Source: Bacillus sp. NP157
GTDB taxonomy: Bacteria > Pseudomonadota > Gammaproteobacteria > Xanthomonadales > Rhodanobacteraceae
NCBI GenBank assembly: GCA_018889975.1
Contig: CP076546.1
Span: 1,612,001 to 1,676,000 of the forward strand
Reading direction: 5' to 3'
Length of the DNA stretch: 64,000 nucleotides
The notes under the pieces were generated by a model. That model was not told the origin of the DNA. It saw nothing but the letters and a program-made list of their open reading frames with translations, and searched no databases. A program made the translations under genes and the position numbers. Of the stretch, positions 17,546 through 26,452 are shown piece after piece; positions within the stretch are counted from its first letter, which is position 1; the number at the start of each line of letters is the position of its first letter.

Positions 17546-18286
17546 TCAGGTGGCGCAGCTGCCCACCAGTGGGGCCTTCAGGACCTCATCCAGCGCCGAC
17601 GACGGCAACCCGGTGGCGCGTCCCGACGGCGGGAAGTCGATGCGCACGTCGACGCTCTTGCCCTTGGCATTGCGGATCGTGCCCATGCCCTCGTAGCGCA
17701 GCAGCTGGCGGTTGTCCGCCGCATAGGTCATGTCGATGGTCGGCGCGGCGAAGGCATACCAGGCGTCCAGCTTCATCGCCAGCTGGCGCTGCCCATGGCC
17801 TTCCTTGCCGCCGAGGATCTTCACGTCGAAGAAGCGGAAGCGGCTGGCGACCAGGAACGGCACCGAGACGCCGGCATCCAGGCCGTCCCAGTGGGTGCGG
17901 ATGTAGGGATCGAAGCCCGCGTCGATCACGGCCCCGGCAGGCACGTCGAGGGTCTTCACCTGGTCGGCGGCACCGTTGCGCGACACCTTTACCTCGACCT
18001 GGTTGCCCTGCGAACGCACCGATTCGCGAAAGCCCCGCTGCGCATCCTCGAACACCACGTCCGGCCGGGTCGGGTCACGCCCGCTGTCCAGCAGCTTGCG
18101 TGCGAACGGCTTGCCATCGGGACACTGGTAGCTGACCACCTGGCGCGGGCCGTCGACGAAATGGATCTCCCGGTATAGCACCGCACCGCCCGCGCGTGGC
18201 GTCGCATCGCCGGCGTAGCGTTCGGCGGCATGCAGGGGCAAGGCGACGACGCCGAGGGCGGCGAGGATCAGGCGGTGCATCGGCAT
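17546..18286 (-). CDS. secreted protein of unknown function
   Basis: A 246-residue protein with an N-terminal signal peptide (LILAALGVVALPLHAAERYAG). The mature part is predicted mainly beta, with VVSYQCPDGKPFARKLL, a long middle with FDPYIRTHWDGLDAG, and a C-terminal TGLPSSALDEVLKAPLVG. I do not recognise the family with confidence. It is divergent from the ECF sigma factor gene (132-base gap) and upstream of the lipid operon on the same strand, so it may be part of the same regulon. Confidence 0.75.
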   Translation of the reverse strand: MPMHRLILAALGVVALPLHAAERYAGDATPRAGGAVLYREIHFVDGPRQVVSYQCPDGKPFARKLLDSGRDPTRPDVVFEDAQRGFRESVRSQGNQVEVKVSRNGAADQVKTLDVPAGAVIDAGFDPYIRTHWDGLDAGVSVPFLVASRFRFFDVKILGGKEGHGQRQLAMKLDAWYAFAAPTIDMTYAADNRQLLRYEGMGTIRNAKGKSVDVRIDFPPSGRATGLPSSALDEVLKAPLVGSCAT

Positions 18287-18418
18287 AGGCTACGTCCCGT
18301 TGGCGGCGCGGCGTGGCCGCCCTTTGGCCCTAGGGTCACTTGCCACTAGTCGCATTCCCGTGACGGCCATTCATGCTATAGATCGCCCCGACTTGTTCCC
18401 GGCGAAGGATTCTCGCGC

Positions 18419-18976
18419 ATGCCAGCCACCAGCCCCGCCGAGCGGGACGCGCTGAACGACCTGCTCCGGCGCACCGCCGCGCGGGACGAAAAGGCCTTCG
18501 CTGCCCTGTACAAGGCGACCTCTCCCCGATTGTTCGGCGTGTGCCTGCGCCTGGTTGGCGACCGGGCCGAGGCCGACGACATCCTGCAGGAAGCCTTCGT
18601 CACCGTCTGGCGCCGGGCCGCGTCGTTCGATGCCACGCTGTCGAGCGCATTCACCTGGCTGGTCACGGTGGTCCGCAACAAGGCCATCGACCGCCTGCGC
18701 CAGCGCCCGGCGCACGCCGCCAGCGAGCTGGACTGGGATTCCCTGGTCGACACCGCACCCGGCCCCGCCGCCGAAGCCGAGGCTGGGGAAGCGCATGGCC
18801 GGCTGCGCGCGTGCCTGGATGAGCTGGAAGACACCCAGCGTCGCTCGATCCGTGAAGCCTTTTTCAGCGGCGCTACGTATAACGAGTTGGCGGAACGTGC
18901 AAAGGTGCCCCTGGGCACCATGAAAAGCTGGATCCGCCGCGGATTGATCCAACTACGCGCGTGCCTGGGCTCATGA
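18419..18976 (+). CDS. ECF sigma factor
   Basis: A 185-residue extracytoplasmic-function sigma-70 factor. Region 2 is visible as LYKATSPRLFGVCLRLVGD followed by ADDILQEAFVTVWRRAASF and FTWLVTVVRNKAIDRLRQR; region 4 as RRSIREAFFSGATYNELAER with AKVPLGTMKSWIRRGLIQL. It ends in a four-base overlap with an RskA-type anti-sigma gene, the classical arrangement of a membrane-signal pair. It is divergent from the secreted protein and lipid operon, its likely targets. GAAGGA precedes the ATG at a 9-10 base spacing. Confidence 0.93.
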   Translation: MPATSPAERDALNDLLRRTAARDEKAFAALYKATSPRLFGVCLRLVGDRAEADDILQEAFVTVWRRAASFDATLSSAFTWLVTVVRNKAIDRLRQRPAHAASELDWDSLVDTAPGPAAEAEAGEAHGRLRACLDELEDTQRRSIREAFFSGATYNELAERAKVPLGTMKSWIRRGLIQLRACLGS

Positions 18977-19689
18977 ATTCGACTTTCGAAGCCGACAAAG
19001 ACAACCTGCGCTACGCCGAATACGTGCTTGGGCTGCTCGATGCAGACACGCGCGCCGCCGTGGCCCGGGAAATCGCCGAACAGCCGGAAGCGGCGGCGGC
19101 GGTTGCCCGCTGGCAAGCCTGGCTGACCCCGCTGGCCGTCGAGATCGACGCCGTGGAGCCGCCGGCCCATGCCTGGGCGGCGATCCGCCAGCGCCTCGGC
19201 CTGGTCGAAGCCGCGCGGCCGAGCCTGTGGGACAGCCTTGCCCTGTGGCGCTGGATCGGTGTCGGCGCGACGGCCGTTGCCGCGTGCCTGCTGGTGCTCA
19301 GCGTGACCCGACCCGTCCCGCCGGCCACGCCGGTGGCGCAGGCGCAGCACGTATTGATGGTCTCGACGATCGCCGGCGACAACGGCATCGCCGGCTGGAC
19401 CGCGACCATGGATATCCAGCGCGGCGAGCTGCTGCTGGTACCGGCGAGCCCGCAGCCGGTCGCTTCCGGCCGCGACACCGAGCTGTGGCTGATCCCTGAA
19501 GGGGGCGCACCGATCGCCGTGGGCGTGTTCCCGGCGGCCGAGGCACGCCGCTTCACCTTGCCGGCCAGCCTGCTCAGCCAGCTCGGCCCGAAAGCCGCGC
19601 TGGCGGTGTCGGTCGAGCCGGCCGGTGGCTCGCCGACCGGCCAGCCGACCGGGCCCGTGGTCGCCAAGGGCGCCATCCGTGCGGCATGA
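18973..19689 (+). CDS. RskA-family anti-sigma factor
   Basis: A 238-residue single-span membrane protein beginning at ATG 18973, which overlaps the sigma factor stop. The N-terminal cytosolic part (RYAEYVLGLLDADTRAAVA, EQPEAAAAVARWQAWLTPLA) is the zinc-less anti-sigma domain of RskA/SigK regulators. A transmembrane helix lies at about residues 95-115 (WIGVGATAVAACLLVLSV), and a periplasmic RskA domain (ELWLIPEGGAPIAVGVFP) follows. It would hold the sigma factor at the membrane until an envelope signal releases it. No ChrR-type metal-binding cysteines or cupin are present. Confidence 0.88.
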   Translation: MNSTFEADKDNLRYAEYVLGLLDADTRAAVAREIAEQPEAAAAVARWQAWLTPLAVEIDAVEPPAHAWAAIRQRLGLVEAARPSLWDSLALWRWIGVGATAVAACLLVLSVTRPVPPATPVAQAQHVLMVSTIAGDNGIAGWTATMDIQRGELLLVPASPQPVASGRDTELWLIPEGGAPIAVGVFPAAEARRFTLPASLLSQLGPKAALAVSVEPAGGSPTGQPTGPVVAKGAIRAA

Positions 19690-19803
19690 GTCTTCTTCAC
19701 ATTTGTCGAGAAGTTCGCCGTAACATCCTGAACCGAGGGCTCAACTTCGATGCCCTTTTGCCGATAAGACGTTAGCGTTGCAGGCAGGGGACAGAAGCGC
19801 ACC

Positions 19804-21300
19804 ATGAAACTCGTCATCGCCGCGGTGGCCGTGCTTGCGGTCCATGCGATCGCGCTGGTCTACACGCCGGCGGGCGGCATGGCCATTTCCTATGGTTTCT
19901 TCTTTGGCGTCGCCGTCCTGGCGATGGCAAGCACCGTGCTGGCCTGGCACCGCTCGGGCACGCCGCGCGATCCGCGCTGGTGGCTGCTGATGGGCAGCCT
20001 CGTGCTGTGGACGATCGGCATGTCGCTGTCGGCCCGGCAGAACTACGTGATGGATAACTCCAATCCCGCGCCCGGCGACAGCATGTTCTTCTACATCCTG
20101 TACGTCCTGCCGGTGTTGGTGGCGGTGTCGTCCGCGCCGGTGGCCGCACGAAAGAAATGGGCACTGGCGATCGACCTGGTGCTCGCGGCACTGTTGGGCG
20201 TGCTGTTCTACGTGCGTACGTTCTCGATCGTCTCGCTGGAAGGCGCGATGGGCCCGCAGCAGGCGGTCGACGTCGCACTGATGCTCGATTTCGAAAATGG
20301 CTGCCTGGCCGTCGCGGCGTTGCTGCGCTTCGTCGCCACCGATCGCGCCGACGACCACTACTTCTTCCGCGCGGTGATGGCGTTCTTCGTCTGCTACGCG
20401 TTGTGTGGGTTCTTCTACAACCACTATGTCGCGCTGGGCGGCCACCCGGACTTCGGCGACTCACCCTGGGATGCCCTGCTCGAGGTGCCCTTCCTCGCGC
20501 TGATCATCACCGCGGTGTCGCGCAAGCCGCAGCGCCACTGGCACCCGCCGGTGTACCTCGTGCGTTTCGTGCAGAGCGCCAGCCCGACCTTCCTGGCCAT
20601 GAGCGTGCTGGCCTTCGGCCTGATGGTCATCCCCGGCTATGCCTCGCTGGGCATCACCGGTGCCATCGCCGCGGTAGTCGGCATCGGCCTGCGCGGCACG
20701 CTGGCGCAGGTGGACCTGGTGGAAGAGGAATACCGCCTTTCGCGCAGCCGCGATGAACTCGAAGGCCTGGTCTTTGTCGACAGCCTGACCGGGCTGGCTA
20801 ACCGCCGTGCCCTGGACGAACGCCTGCTGCGCGAGTGGCACCGTCCCGGCCAGCGCGAACCGATCGCCCTGCTGATGATCGACGTCGATTGCTTCAAGGA
20901 ATACAACGATCGCTACGGACATCTCGCCGGCGACGACTGCCTGCGCGCGCTGGCCTCGGCGATGGTCTCGCGTGGCCTGCGCGTCGGCGACTTCCTCGCC
21001 CGCTTCGGTGGCGAAGAGTTCGCCGTCGTCGCCCCCGGCACGCGCCTGGCCGACGCCCTCGTGCTTGCCGAAGACCTGCGCGCGCACATCGAGGCGCAGG
21101 CCATTTCGCACCCGCGTAGCCCGTTCGGCGTGTTGACCATTACCGTTGGCGTGGCGGCGATCCACGCCTCCGCCGCCGGTGGCCCGCTGGAATTGTTGAA
21201 CGCCGCGGACCGTGCCCTGTACCGGGCCAAGCACGCCGGGCGCAATCGCATCGGCGGACCCAGCGAAGCACGCAAGGAAACATCCGCACGCGTGGTTTAA
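19804..21300 (+). CDS. membrane diguanylate cyclase (GGDEF)
   Basis: A 498-residue inner-membrane enzyme making c-di-GMP from two GTP. The first 300 or so residues form about eight to ten hydrophobic segments. The GGDEF domain (about 325-490) has DSLTGLANRRALDERL, DVDCFKEYNDRYGH, the active-site FGGEEFAVV, and an intact RxxD inhibitory site (RVGD) five residues before GGEEF, so product inhibition is expected. c-di-GMP activates PgaCD in E. coli, which makes the PGA locus in the same window a possible target, though nothing shows this link directly. Confidence 0.92.
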   Translation: MKLVIAAVAVLAVHAIALVYTPAGGMAISYGFFFGVAVLAMASTVLAWHRSGTPRDPRWWLLMGSLVLWTIGMSLSARQNYVMDNSNPAPGDSMFFYILYVLPVLVAVSSAPVAARKKWALAIDLVLAALLGVLFYVRTFSIVSLEGAMGPQQAVDVALMLDFENGCLAVAALLRFVATDRADDHYFFRAVMAFFVCYALCGFFYNHYVALGGHPDFGDSPWDALLEVPFLALIITAVSRKPQRHWHPPVYLVRFVQSASPTFLAMSVLAFGLMVIPGYASLGITGAIAAVVGIGLRGTLAQVDLVEEEYRLSRSRDELEGLVFVDSLTGLANRRALDERLLREWHRPGQREPIALLMIDVDCFKEYNDRYGHLAGDDCLRALASAMVSRGLRVGDFLARFGGEEFAVVAPGTRLADALVLAEDLRAHIEAQAISHPRSPFGVLTITVGVAAIHASAAGGPLELLNAADRALYRAKHAGRNRIGGPSEARKETSARVV

Positions 21301-21356
21301 CCCCGTTTCGCCCCCTGCCCCGTTTCATCGTCATGTCCCCAAGGAGGCCATGCACG

Positions 21357-23171
21357 ATGAACACGCTCCGCACCTCGCTGTCCCTGCTGTTTGCCGGTCT
21401 CGTCGTCGCGGCCGGTGCCGCCGGCACCGAACCGCCCGCCGCCCGCCATCCGACGCCCGTACTGCCCGACGATGGCAGCGCCGACTGCGGAGGGCCCGTC
21501 GCACCGATCATGTATGCGCCGGTGCGCGGCCCACGCGCGGTGCGCCAGGCCGCTCCCGCGCCCTTGCCGATGCCGGCGCCCATGCGGGCGGTGGACGCCG
21601 CCAGCGTCGAAGGCCGCGCGCTCGCCGTCCCTGCGCCGCCGCCGTCGCCACCGTCGCCGGCCGCGCCTGCCATGGAGTCCGCGAAGGTGGCTGCGATCGC
21701 CGGGTATGCACCCACCAGCAATGGCTTCGCCGGACCCGGTGTCATGATGGCGCCCGCGCAAGGCGTCGACACCAGCCGCTACGCCCATCGCGATCCGAAC
21801 CCGGTGCACCTGGCGGCGACCGACCCGGTCTCGACCTTCAGCATCGACGTGGACACCGGCTCGTACACCAACGTCCGCCACATGCTCAACGAAGGCCAGC
21901 TGCCGCCCGCGGACGCGGTGCGCAGCGAGGAATTCATCAACTACTTCGACTACGGCTACGCGCCGCCGAAGGATCGCTCGAAGCCCTTCAGCGTCACCAC
22001 CGAACTGTCCAACTCGCCGTGGAACCCGAACCGCCAGCTGCTGCTGGTCGGCATCCAGGGCTACCGCGTGCCCGCCAGCCAGATCCCCGCATCGAACCTG
22101 GTGTTCCTGGTCGACGTGTCCGGTTCGATGGACGAACCGGCCAAGCTTCCGCTGCTGAAGGCGTCGTTGAAGCAGATCGTGCCGCAGCTGCGTGCGCAGG
22201 ATCGTATCTCGCTGGTCACCTATGCAGGCAGCACCTGCGTCGCCCTGCGCTCCACCCCGGGCGACCAGCACGCGAAGATCAACGCCGCCATCGACGCGCT
22301 CGGTGCGGGCGGTTCGACCAACGGCGCCGCCGGCATCGACCTCGCCTATGCGCAGGCGGCGAAGGGCTTCATCAAGGGCGGCGTGAACCGGGTGATCCTC
22401 GCGACCGATGGCGACTTCAACGTCGGCACGGTCGGCGTCGAGGCGCTGAAGGACCGGATCGCCGACAAACGGCGTAGTGGGATCGCGCTGACGACGCTGG
22501 GCTTCGGCGAAGGCAACTACAACGACGAGATGGCGGTGACCCTGGCGGATGTCGGCAACGGCAGCCACCACTACATCGACAGCCTGGAAGAAGGCCGCCG
22601 CGTGCTGGTCGACGAGATGTCGGCCACGCTGATGACCATCGCGAAGGACGTGAAGATCCAGGTCGAGTTCAACCCCGGCGTGGTCGCCGAATACCGCCTG
22701 ATCGGCTACGAGAAGCGCATGCTTGCCCGCGAGGACTTCAACAACGACGCGGTCGACGCCGGCGAGATCGGTGCCGGTGCGAACGTCACCGCGCTGTACG
22801 AGATCACGCTGAAGGGTGCGAAGGATGCGCACGTCGATCCGCTGCGCTACGGCAGCGAGCCGGCGGCGGCCAGGGGCAATGAACTCGCCTTCCTGCGCCT
22901 GCGCTACAAGTCGCCCGAAGGCGGCGCGAGCCAGCTGATCGAGCAACCGCTGTCGGCGACCATCAGCACGCCCAGCGAACGCATGCGCTTCGCCTCGGCG
23001 GTCGCGGCGTTTGCCGATAACCTGCGCGGCGGCGGCAATGTGCAGGGCTTCGGGTACGACAAGGTGGCCAGCCTTGCACGCAATGCGCTGGGCAAGGATA
23101 CCGGCGGATATCGCGCGGGCATGGCGCGGCTGGCCGACATGGCCGGGGGCATGCAGACCGAGGCACGTTAG
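21357..23171 (+). CDS. secreted von Willebrand factor A domain protein (YfbK-like)
   Basis: A 604-residue protein from ATG 21357, 9 bases after AAGGAGG. A signal peptide (SLLFAGLVVAAGAAG) is followed by a proline-rich segment (about 60-120). Then come the vWF-N region (DTGSYTNVRHMLNEGQLPP), a vWA domain with the MIDAS motif VFLVDVSGSMDEPAK, and a C-terminal DUF3520-type region. Family members are called YfbK in E. coli; their function is unknown, but vWA domains bind ligands through a metal. It is 21 bases upstream of a second ECF sigma gene, with which it probably forms an operon. Confidence 0.9.
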   Translation: MNTLRTSLSLLFAGLVVAAGAAGTEPPAARHPTPVLPDDGSADCGGPVAPIMYAPVRGPRAVRQAAPAPLPMPAPMRAVDAASVEGRALAVPAPPPSPPSPAAPAMESAKVAAIAGYAPTSNGFAGPGVMMAPAQGVDTSRYAHRDPNPVHLAATDPVSTFSIDVDTGSYTNVRHMLNEGQLPPADAVRSEEFINYFDYGYAPPKDRSKPFSVTTELSNSPWNPNRQLLLVGIQGYRVPASQIPASNLVFLVDVSGSMDEPAKLPLLKASLKQIVPQLRAQDRISLVTYAGSTCVALRSTPGDQHAKINAAIDALGAGGSTNGAAGIDLAYAQAAKGFIKGGVNRVILATDGDFNVGTVGVEALKDRIADKRRSGIALTTLGFGEGNYNDEMAVTLADVGNGSHHYIDSLEEGRRVLVDEMSATLMTIAKDVKIQVEFNPGVVAEYRLIGYEKRMLAREDFNNDAVDAGEIGAGANVTALYEITLKGAKDAHVDPLRYGSEPAAARGNELAFLRLRYKSPEGGASQLIEQPLSATISTPSERMRFASAVAAFADNLRGGGNVQGFGYDKVASLARNALGKDTGGYRAGMARLADMAGGMQTEAR

Positions 23172-23192
23172 TCGCCCGCGACTTACGCACGA

Positions 23193-23774
23193 ATGGCCAA
23201 TGCCGTAACCTCCACGGCCATGGATGCGCCACTGGCCGACGATGCTTCGCTGATGCTTGCCTGGACGGGCGGGGATGCGGACGCGTTCAAGACGCTCTAT
23301 GCACGGCATAAGGGACCGCTCTACCGTTTCCTGCTGAAGACGGTGAAGGACCGCGCCGTGGCGGATGAGCTATTCCAGGAAACCTGGGCGCGCGTGGTGG
23401 CGGCACGCGCGCGTTACCGGCCCGAGGCAAGGTTCAGCACCTGGCTGCTGCAGATCGCGCACAACCTCGCCATCGACGGCTTCCGCAAGCAGAAGCCGCA
23501 GGCTGGTAGCGAAGAAGCCGACGCGGTGTTCGCCCAGCACGCGGCACCGGAGCGGGAGCAGCCCGATCACGCGCTGTCGGAATTCGAACTGCGCCGGCGC
23601 ATGCAACAGGCGATCGACAGCTTGCCCGACGACCAGCGCGCCACCTTCGTGTTACGCATGGAGTACGAACTTTCACTGGAGGACATCGCCGCCGTGACCG
23701 GCGTGGGCCGCGAAACCGCGAAATCCCGCCTGCGCTACGCCATGGCACGCATCAAGCAGTGGTTTGCCGACTGA
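23193..23774 (+). CDS. ECF sigma factor, second in window
   Basis: A 193-residue sigma-70 family protein. Region 2 motifs are LYARHKGPLYRFLLKTV, VADELFQETWARVVA and FSTWLLQIAHNLAIDGFRK; region 4 reads DSLPDDQRATFVLRMEYEL followed by SLEDIAAVTGVGRETAKSR. The start is uncertain (ATG 23193 or 23220; neither has a good Shine-Dalgarno). The next gene begins one base after its stop and encodes a membrane-anchored protein that could be its regulator. This is a different ECF type from the one at 18419. Confidence 0.92.
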   Translation: MANAVTSTAMDAPLADDASLMLAWTGGDADAFKTLYARHKGPLYRFLLKTVKDRAVADELFQETWARVVAARARYRPEARFSTWLLQIAHNLAIDGFRKQKPQAGSEEADAVFAQHAAPEREQPDHALSEFELRRRMQQAIDSLPDDQRATFVLRMEYELSLEDIAAVTGVGRETAKSRLRYAMARIKQWFAD

Positions 23775-23775
23775 C

Positions 23776-24720
23776 ATGAATCCGAACACGCCACCTCCGA
23801 GCGACGACGAACTGCCCGACGAGCGCGAGCTTGCGGCGCTGTACGCCCGCCTGCCGAAGGCCGAGCCCGATGCGGCGCTAGACGATGCCGTGCTGGCCGC
23901 GGCCGCGCGAGCCACGCCGACGGCACGCCCGGTCGTCCCGCGCCATCGCACGCGCTGGCCCCTCGCCCTGAGCTCGGCCGCCGTGCTCGTCCTCGCTGCC
24001 GGCATCGGCTGGCAGATGCGCGAGCAGCCGATCCGCGACCCGGTCGCCGAACGCGCGGCCAGCGTCGCTGCACCCACTGCCGCCCAGACCGCTTCGATAG
24101 AGGCCCCGACCGCCAATGGTGCCCCGGCTGCGGCCGACCAGGTCGTCGCCACGCCTGCGCCCGCACCTGCGCCACCCGGCGATGCCGAAGCGACCAAACT
24201 GGCTGGCCGGATGAAGTCGAATGCACCCGCCCCTGTCGCGCGCAAGATCATCCAGCACCGCGAGGCGTTGCCGGCACCCGCACCCTCACCGCCGCCTGCA
24301 GCCGTTGCCGCCGCGCCGATGGCGCCCGCGGAAGCCTACGTATCGGCTGCGCCTGTCGCGCCTGTCGCGCCGCCTGCTCCGCGTGCTCCGCCCGCGCCAC
24401 CTGCGCCAGCGGCTCCGCCGGCGATGCAGCCAGCGATGCAGCCCGAAATGCAACCTGCGCCGCAGGTCGAGGCCGGCAGCACGGATGCCCGCTCGGCAAG
24501 CCGCCAGGCGTATACCTTGCCGGAACAACAGCCGGCGCGAACAAGCGATAGCTTCGCGGCAGGCAAGCCGGCCGGCTTTGGCCCCGACGACCGGGTCGGC
24601 GAAATCCGCCGGCTACTCGACCAGCACGATCGCGAGGGCGCGCTGCGCAAGCTGGCCGAGCTGCGTCGGCTTTATCCGGCCTACGACCTGCCCCAAGATC
24701 TCCGCGACCTGAAACCTTGA
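23776..24720 (+). CDS. membrane-anchored Pro/Ala-rich protein, putative anti-sigma
   Basis: A 314-residue protein from ATG 23776, just after the sigma factor stop. A short cytosolic N-terminus (DERELAALYARLPKAEPDAA) precedes one transmembrane helix at about residues 62-78 (LALSSAAVLVLAAGIGW). A long proline/alanine-rich low-complexity stretch (about 165-235) follows. The C-terminal 50 residues (RVGEIRRLLDQHDREGALRK and LAELRRLYPAYDLPQDLRDL) look helical. Position and topology suggest an anti-sigma factor, but no zinc-binding HxxxCxxC motif is present and I cannot name the family. Confidence 0.7.
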   Translation: MNPNTPPPSDDELPDERELAALYARLPKAEPDAALDDAVLAAAARATPTARPVVPRHRTRWPLALSSAAVLVLAAGIGWQMREQPIRDPVAERAASVAAPTAAQTASIEAPTANGAPAAADQVVATPAPAPAPPGDAEATKLAGRMKSNAPAPVARKIIQHREALPAPAPSPPPAAVAAAPMAPAEAYVSAAPVAPVAPPAPRAPPAPPAPAAPPAMQPAMQPEMQPAPQVEAGSTDARSASRQAYTLPEQQPARTSDSFAAGKPAGFGPDDRVGEIRRLLDQHDREGALRKLAELRRLYPAYDLPQDLRDLKP

Positions 24721-25340
24721 ACGCCCCGCTCGACACCCTCGTCGCGCCATGCCGCCACGAAGAGGAGATCAGGAAAAGCCGCTTCCTTGCCCAGGCCGCG
24801 CCTGTCGGATCGCCCGCAGACGCGCTTGCGTTCTTCAGCGCCGTGGGCGATCCGGCGGCGACGCACAACTGCTGGGCCTATCGCATCGGCGATGCCTACC
24901 GTTTCAACGACGACGGCGAACCCGGTGGCACCGCGGGGCGGCCGATCCTCGCGGCCATCGACGGCCAGGGATATGACCGCGTCGCGGTCGTGGTCACCCG
25001 CTGGTATGGCGGGATCAAGCTCGGCGCCGGCGGCCTGGTCCGCGCCTATGGCGGCAGCGCGGCCGAATGCCTGCGCGTGGCACCGCGCATGCCGATCATC
25101 GCGACCGGCAAGCTCGTGCTGAAGGCCGATTTCGCCGACCTCGCCCTGGTGGCCGCACGCATCCGCGAACTCGACGGCAGCATCGACGAGGAACGCTTCC
25201 TCGCCGATGGTGCCGAGCTGGTCATCGTCGCCGCGCTGGACCGACTGGATGCCATCGCGGCCCGCGTCGTCGATGTGACGCGCGGGCGCAGCACCCCGCG
25301 GCGTGTCGACGCGGCGGACGACACGCCGCCCGCCGCGTAA
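24717..25340 (+). CDS. yigZ: YigZ/IMPACT family protein
   Basis: A 207-residue protein with the UPF0029 core: RKSRFLAQAAPVGSPADA, ATHNCWAYRIG, DDGEPGGTAGRPIL and VVVTRWYGGIKLGAGGLVRA. The C-terminal YigZ domain follows. The start appears to be a TTG that overlaps the stop of the previous gene (TTGA at 24717), since no ATG lies before the conserved core. The family is related to eukaryotic IMPACT; its bacterial role is unclear. The following gene is convergent. Confidence 0.9.
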   Translation: MNAPLDTLVAPCRHEEEIRKSRFLAQAAPVGSPADALAFFSAVGDPAATHNCWAYRIGDAYRFNDDGEPGGTAGRPILAAIDGQGYDRVAVVVTRWYGGIKLGAGGLVRAYGGSAAECLRVAPRMPIIATGKLVLKADFADLALVAARIRELDGSIDEERFLADGAELVIVAALDRLDAIAARVVDVTRGRSTPRRVDAADDTPPAA

Positions 25341-25382
25341 CCCGCGATGCGAACGACCTGCGCGGGCCCCGGGCCCGTTGGA

Positions 25383-25823
25383 TTACTCCGCGTCTAGCCG
25401 CGCGTTCTCGCCGGTCCCGCTCACGGCGACCTTGCTACCGACGCCAAGCCCCTTCACGCCCTGGCCCGTCTGCACCAGAGCCATGGTCTTACCGTCGTCC
25501 ATCTTCAGCTTCACCATGTAGTGCGCCGCGGGACCTTCGCCGGCAACGCGACCGCCAACTTCTTCGCCCGCGGCCTGCGAGCCGTTGCCGATCAGGTTGA
25601 CCGCCGTGGGGCTCTTGGCCGCCGAGGCCGCGCCCATGCCGAACAGGCCACCCAGCACCTTGCCCATCTGCTTGCCCTGCTTGTGCTGCTCGCTTTCGTC
25701 GTCACCGCGGTTGTCGATCGCCTTCATGTCGACGATGGTGCCGTGGCGGACGGACTGGGCGTGGCTGACGCCGAGGGGAGCGAGCGAAGTCACCGCCAGC
25801 ATGGCGGAAAGCATCCATTTCAT
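25383..25823 (-). CDS. small secreted protein, unknown function
   Basis: A 146-residue protein with a clear signal peptide (MLAVTSLAPLGVSHAQ). The mature part has a glycine-rich patch (GKVLGGLFGMGAASAAK) like the glycine-zipper surface proteins of outer-membrane SlyB/Rcp type, and a C-terminal beta-like domain (MVKLKMDDGKTMALVQTGQ). The overall shape recalls the SlyB-like family but is not a confident match. Monocistronic, convergent with yigZ. Confidence 0.65.
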   Translation of the reverse strand: MKWMLSAMLAVTSLAPLGVSHAQSVRHGTIVDMKAIDNRGDDESEQHKQGKQMGKVLGGLFGMGAASAAKSPTAVNLIGNGSQAAGEEVGGRVAGEGPAAHYMVKLKMDDGKTMALVQTGQGVKGLGVGSKVAVSGTGENARLDAE

Positions 25824-25880
25824 AAGTCACCTGCAAAACCGGAGGGAAGATGCGCCCGTACGCCGGACGCGCGCGTCGCA

Positions 25881-26318
25881 TCAGCGATTCTTGGGTCGAC
25901 CCCAGCCACGGATGTACGGGGCGCACTTCACGCCGTCGTATTCGTAGCGGCTGATGATGCCGTCTGCATTCGCGTAGAAGGTGACCGTGCAGTGGTGTTC
26001 CGCCGGTACTTCGTGGTGCTCGGTGGTCGTCTGCATGATCAGCGTGCTGCCCTCGTTACCGATGGGCGCGGTGTTGCTGGAGTCGTAGGAGTACGCCGCG
26101 CTGCCGAAGTTGTATTCGTAGGCGGTCTCGCCGGTCTTCTCGACCTCGTACGAGCTGAAGCCACGGTCGACCGGCCACTGCACGAGCAGCTCGCTGGCGT
26201 CGTGGCCGAGCCAGCTGTCGGCAACCGAGGTACTGGCCTTGCTGTAGGCGTTGGTGGCCAGGCCGGGGGTGGACACGGCAAGGGCCAGCAGGCCAAGGCT
26301 GAAAAGCGATGCGCGCAT
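25881..26318 (-). CDS. small secreted protein, unknown function
   Basis: A 145-residue protein with signal peptide (LFSLGLLALAVSTPGLAT). The mature part includes SWLGHDASELLVQWPVDRG and two cysteines (HHCTVTF and GVKCAPYIRG) that could form a disulfide. The pattern of a W(L)G-x6-L-x-W-P motif followed by a beta-rich domain and a final cysteine resembles small exported proteins annotated only as hypothetical. It lies 57 bases upstream of the previous small secreted gene on the same strand. Confidence 0.65.
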   Translation of the reverse strand: MRASLFSLGLLALAVSTPGLATNAYSKASTSVADSWLGHDASELLVQWPVDRGFSSYEVEKTGETAYEYNFGSAAYSYDSSNTAPIGNEGSTLIMQTTTEHHEVPAEHHCTVTFYANADGIISRYEYDGVKCAPYIRGWGRPKNR

Positions 26319-26452
26319 GAATCACTCCATTGAATACATGGGGCCGTGCCCCTGTTCCCGTCGGGGCGGAGCTTACCCGGAAACACGGATGGATTGAATA
26401 GTGCACCGGGCGGCCCCATCCGTTGGCCATTGGGCTGGAGGCAGGAACACGA

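Noticed and set aside
15292-18135. Very long open frame opposite the lipid operon (about 947 codons)
   Set aside because: It spans four real genes in antisense, is dominated by Arg/His/Gln/Pro as expected for the shadow of GC-rich genes, and shows no domain.
17473-18418. ECF-type promoters upstream of the desaturase, secreted protein and sigma gene
   Set aside because: Partial matches (GGGAAC, TATAG, TATATC) were seen but none had both boxes at proper spacing, so no site is claimed.
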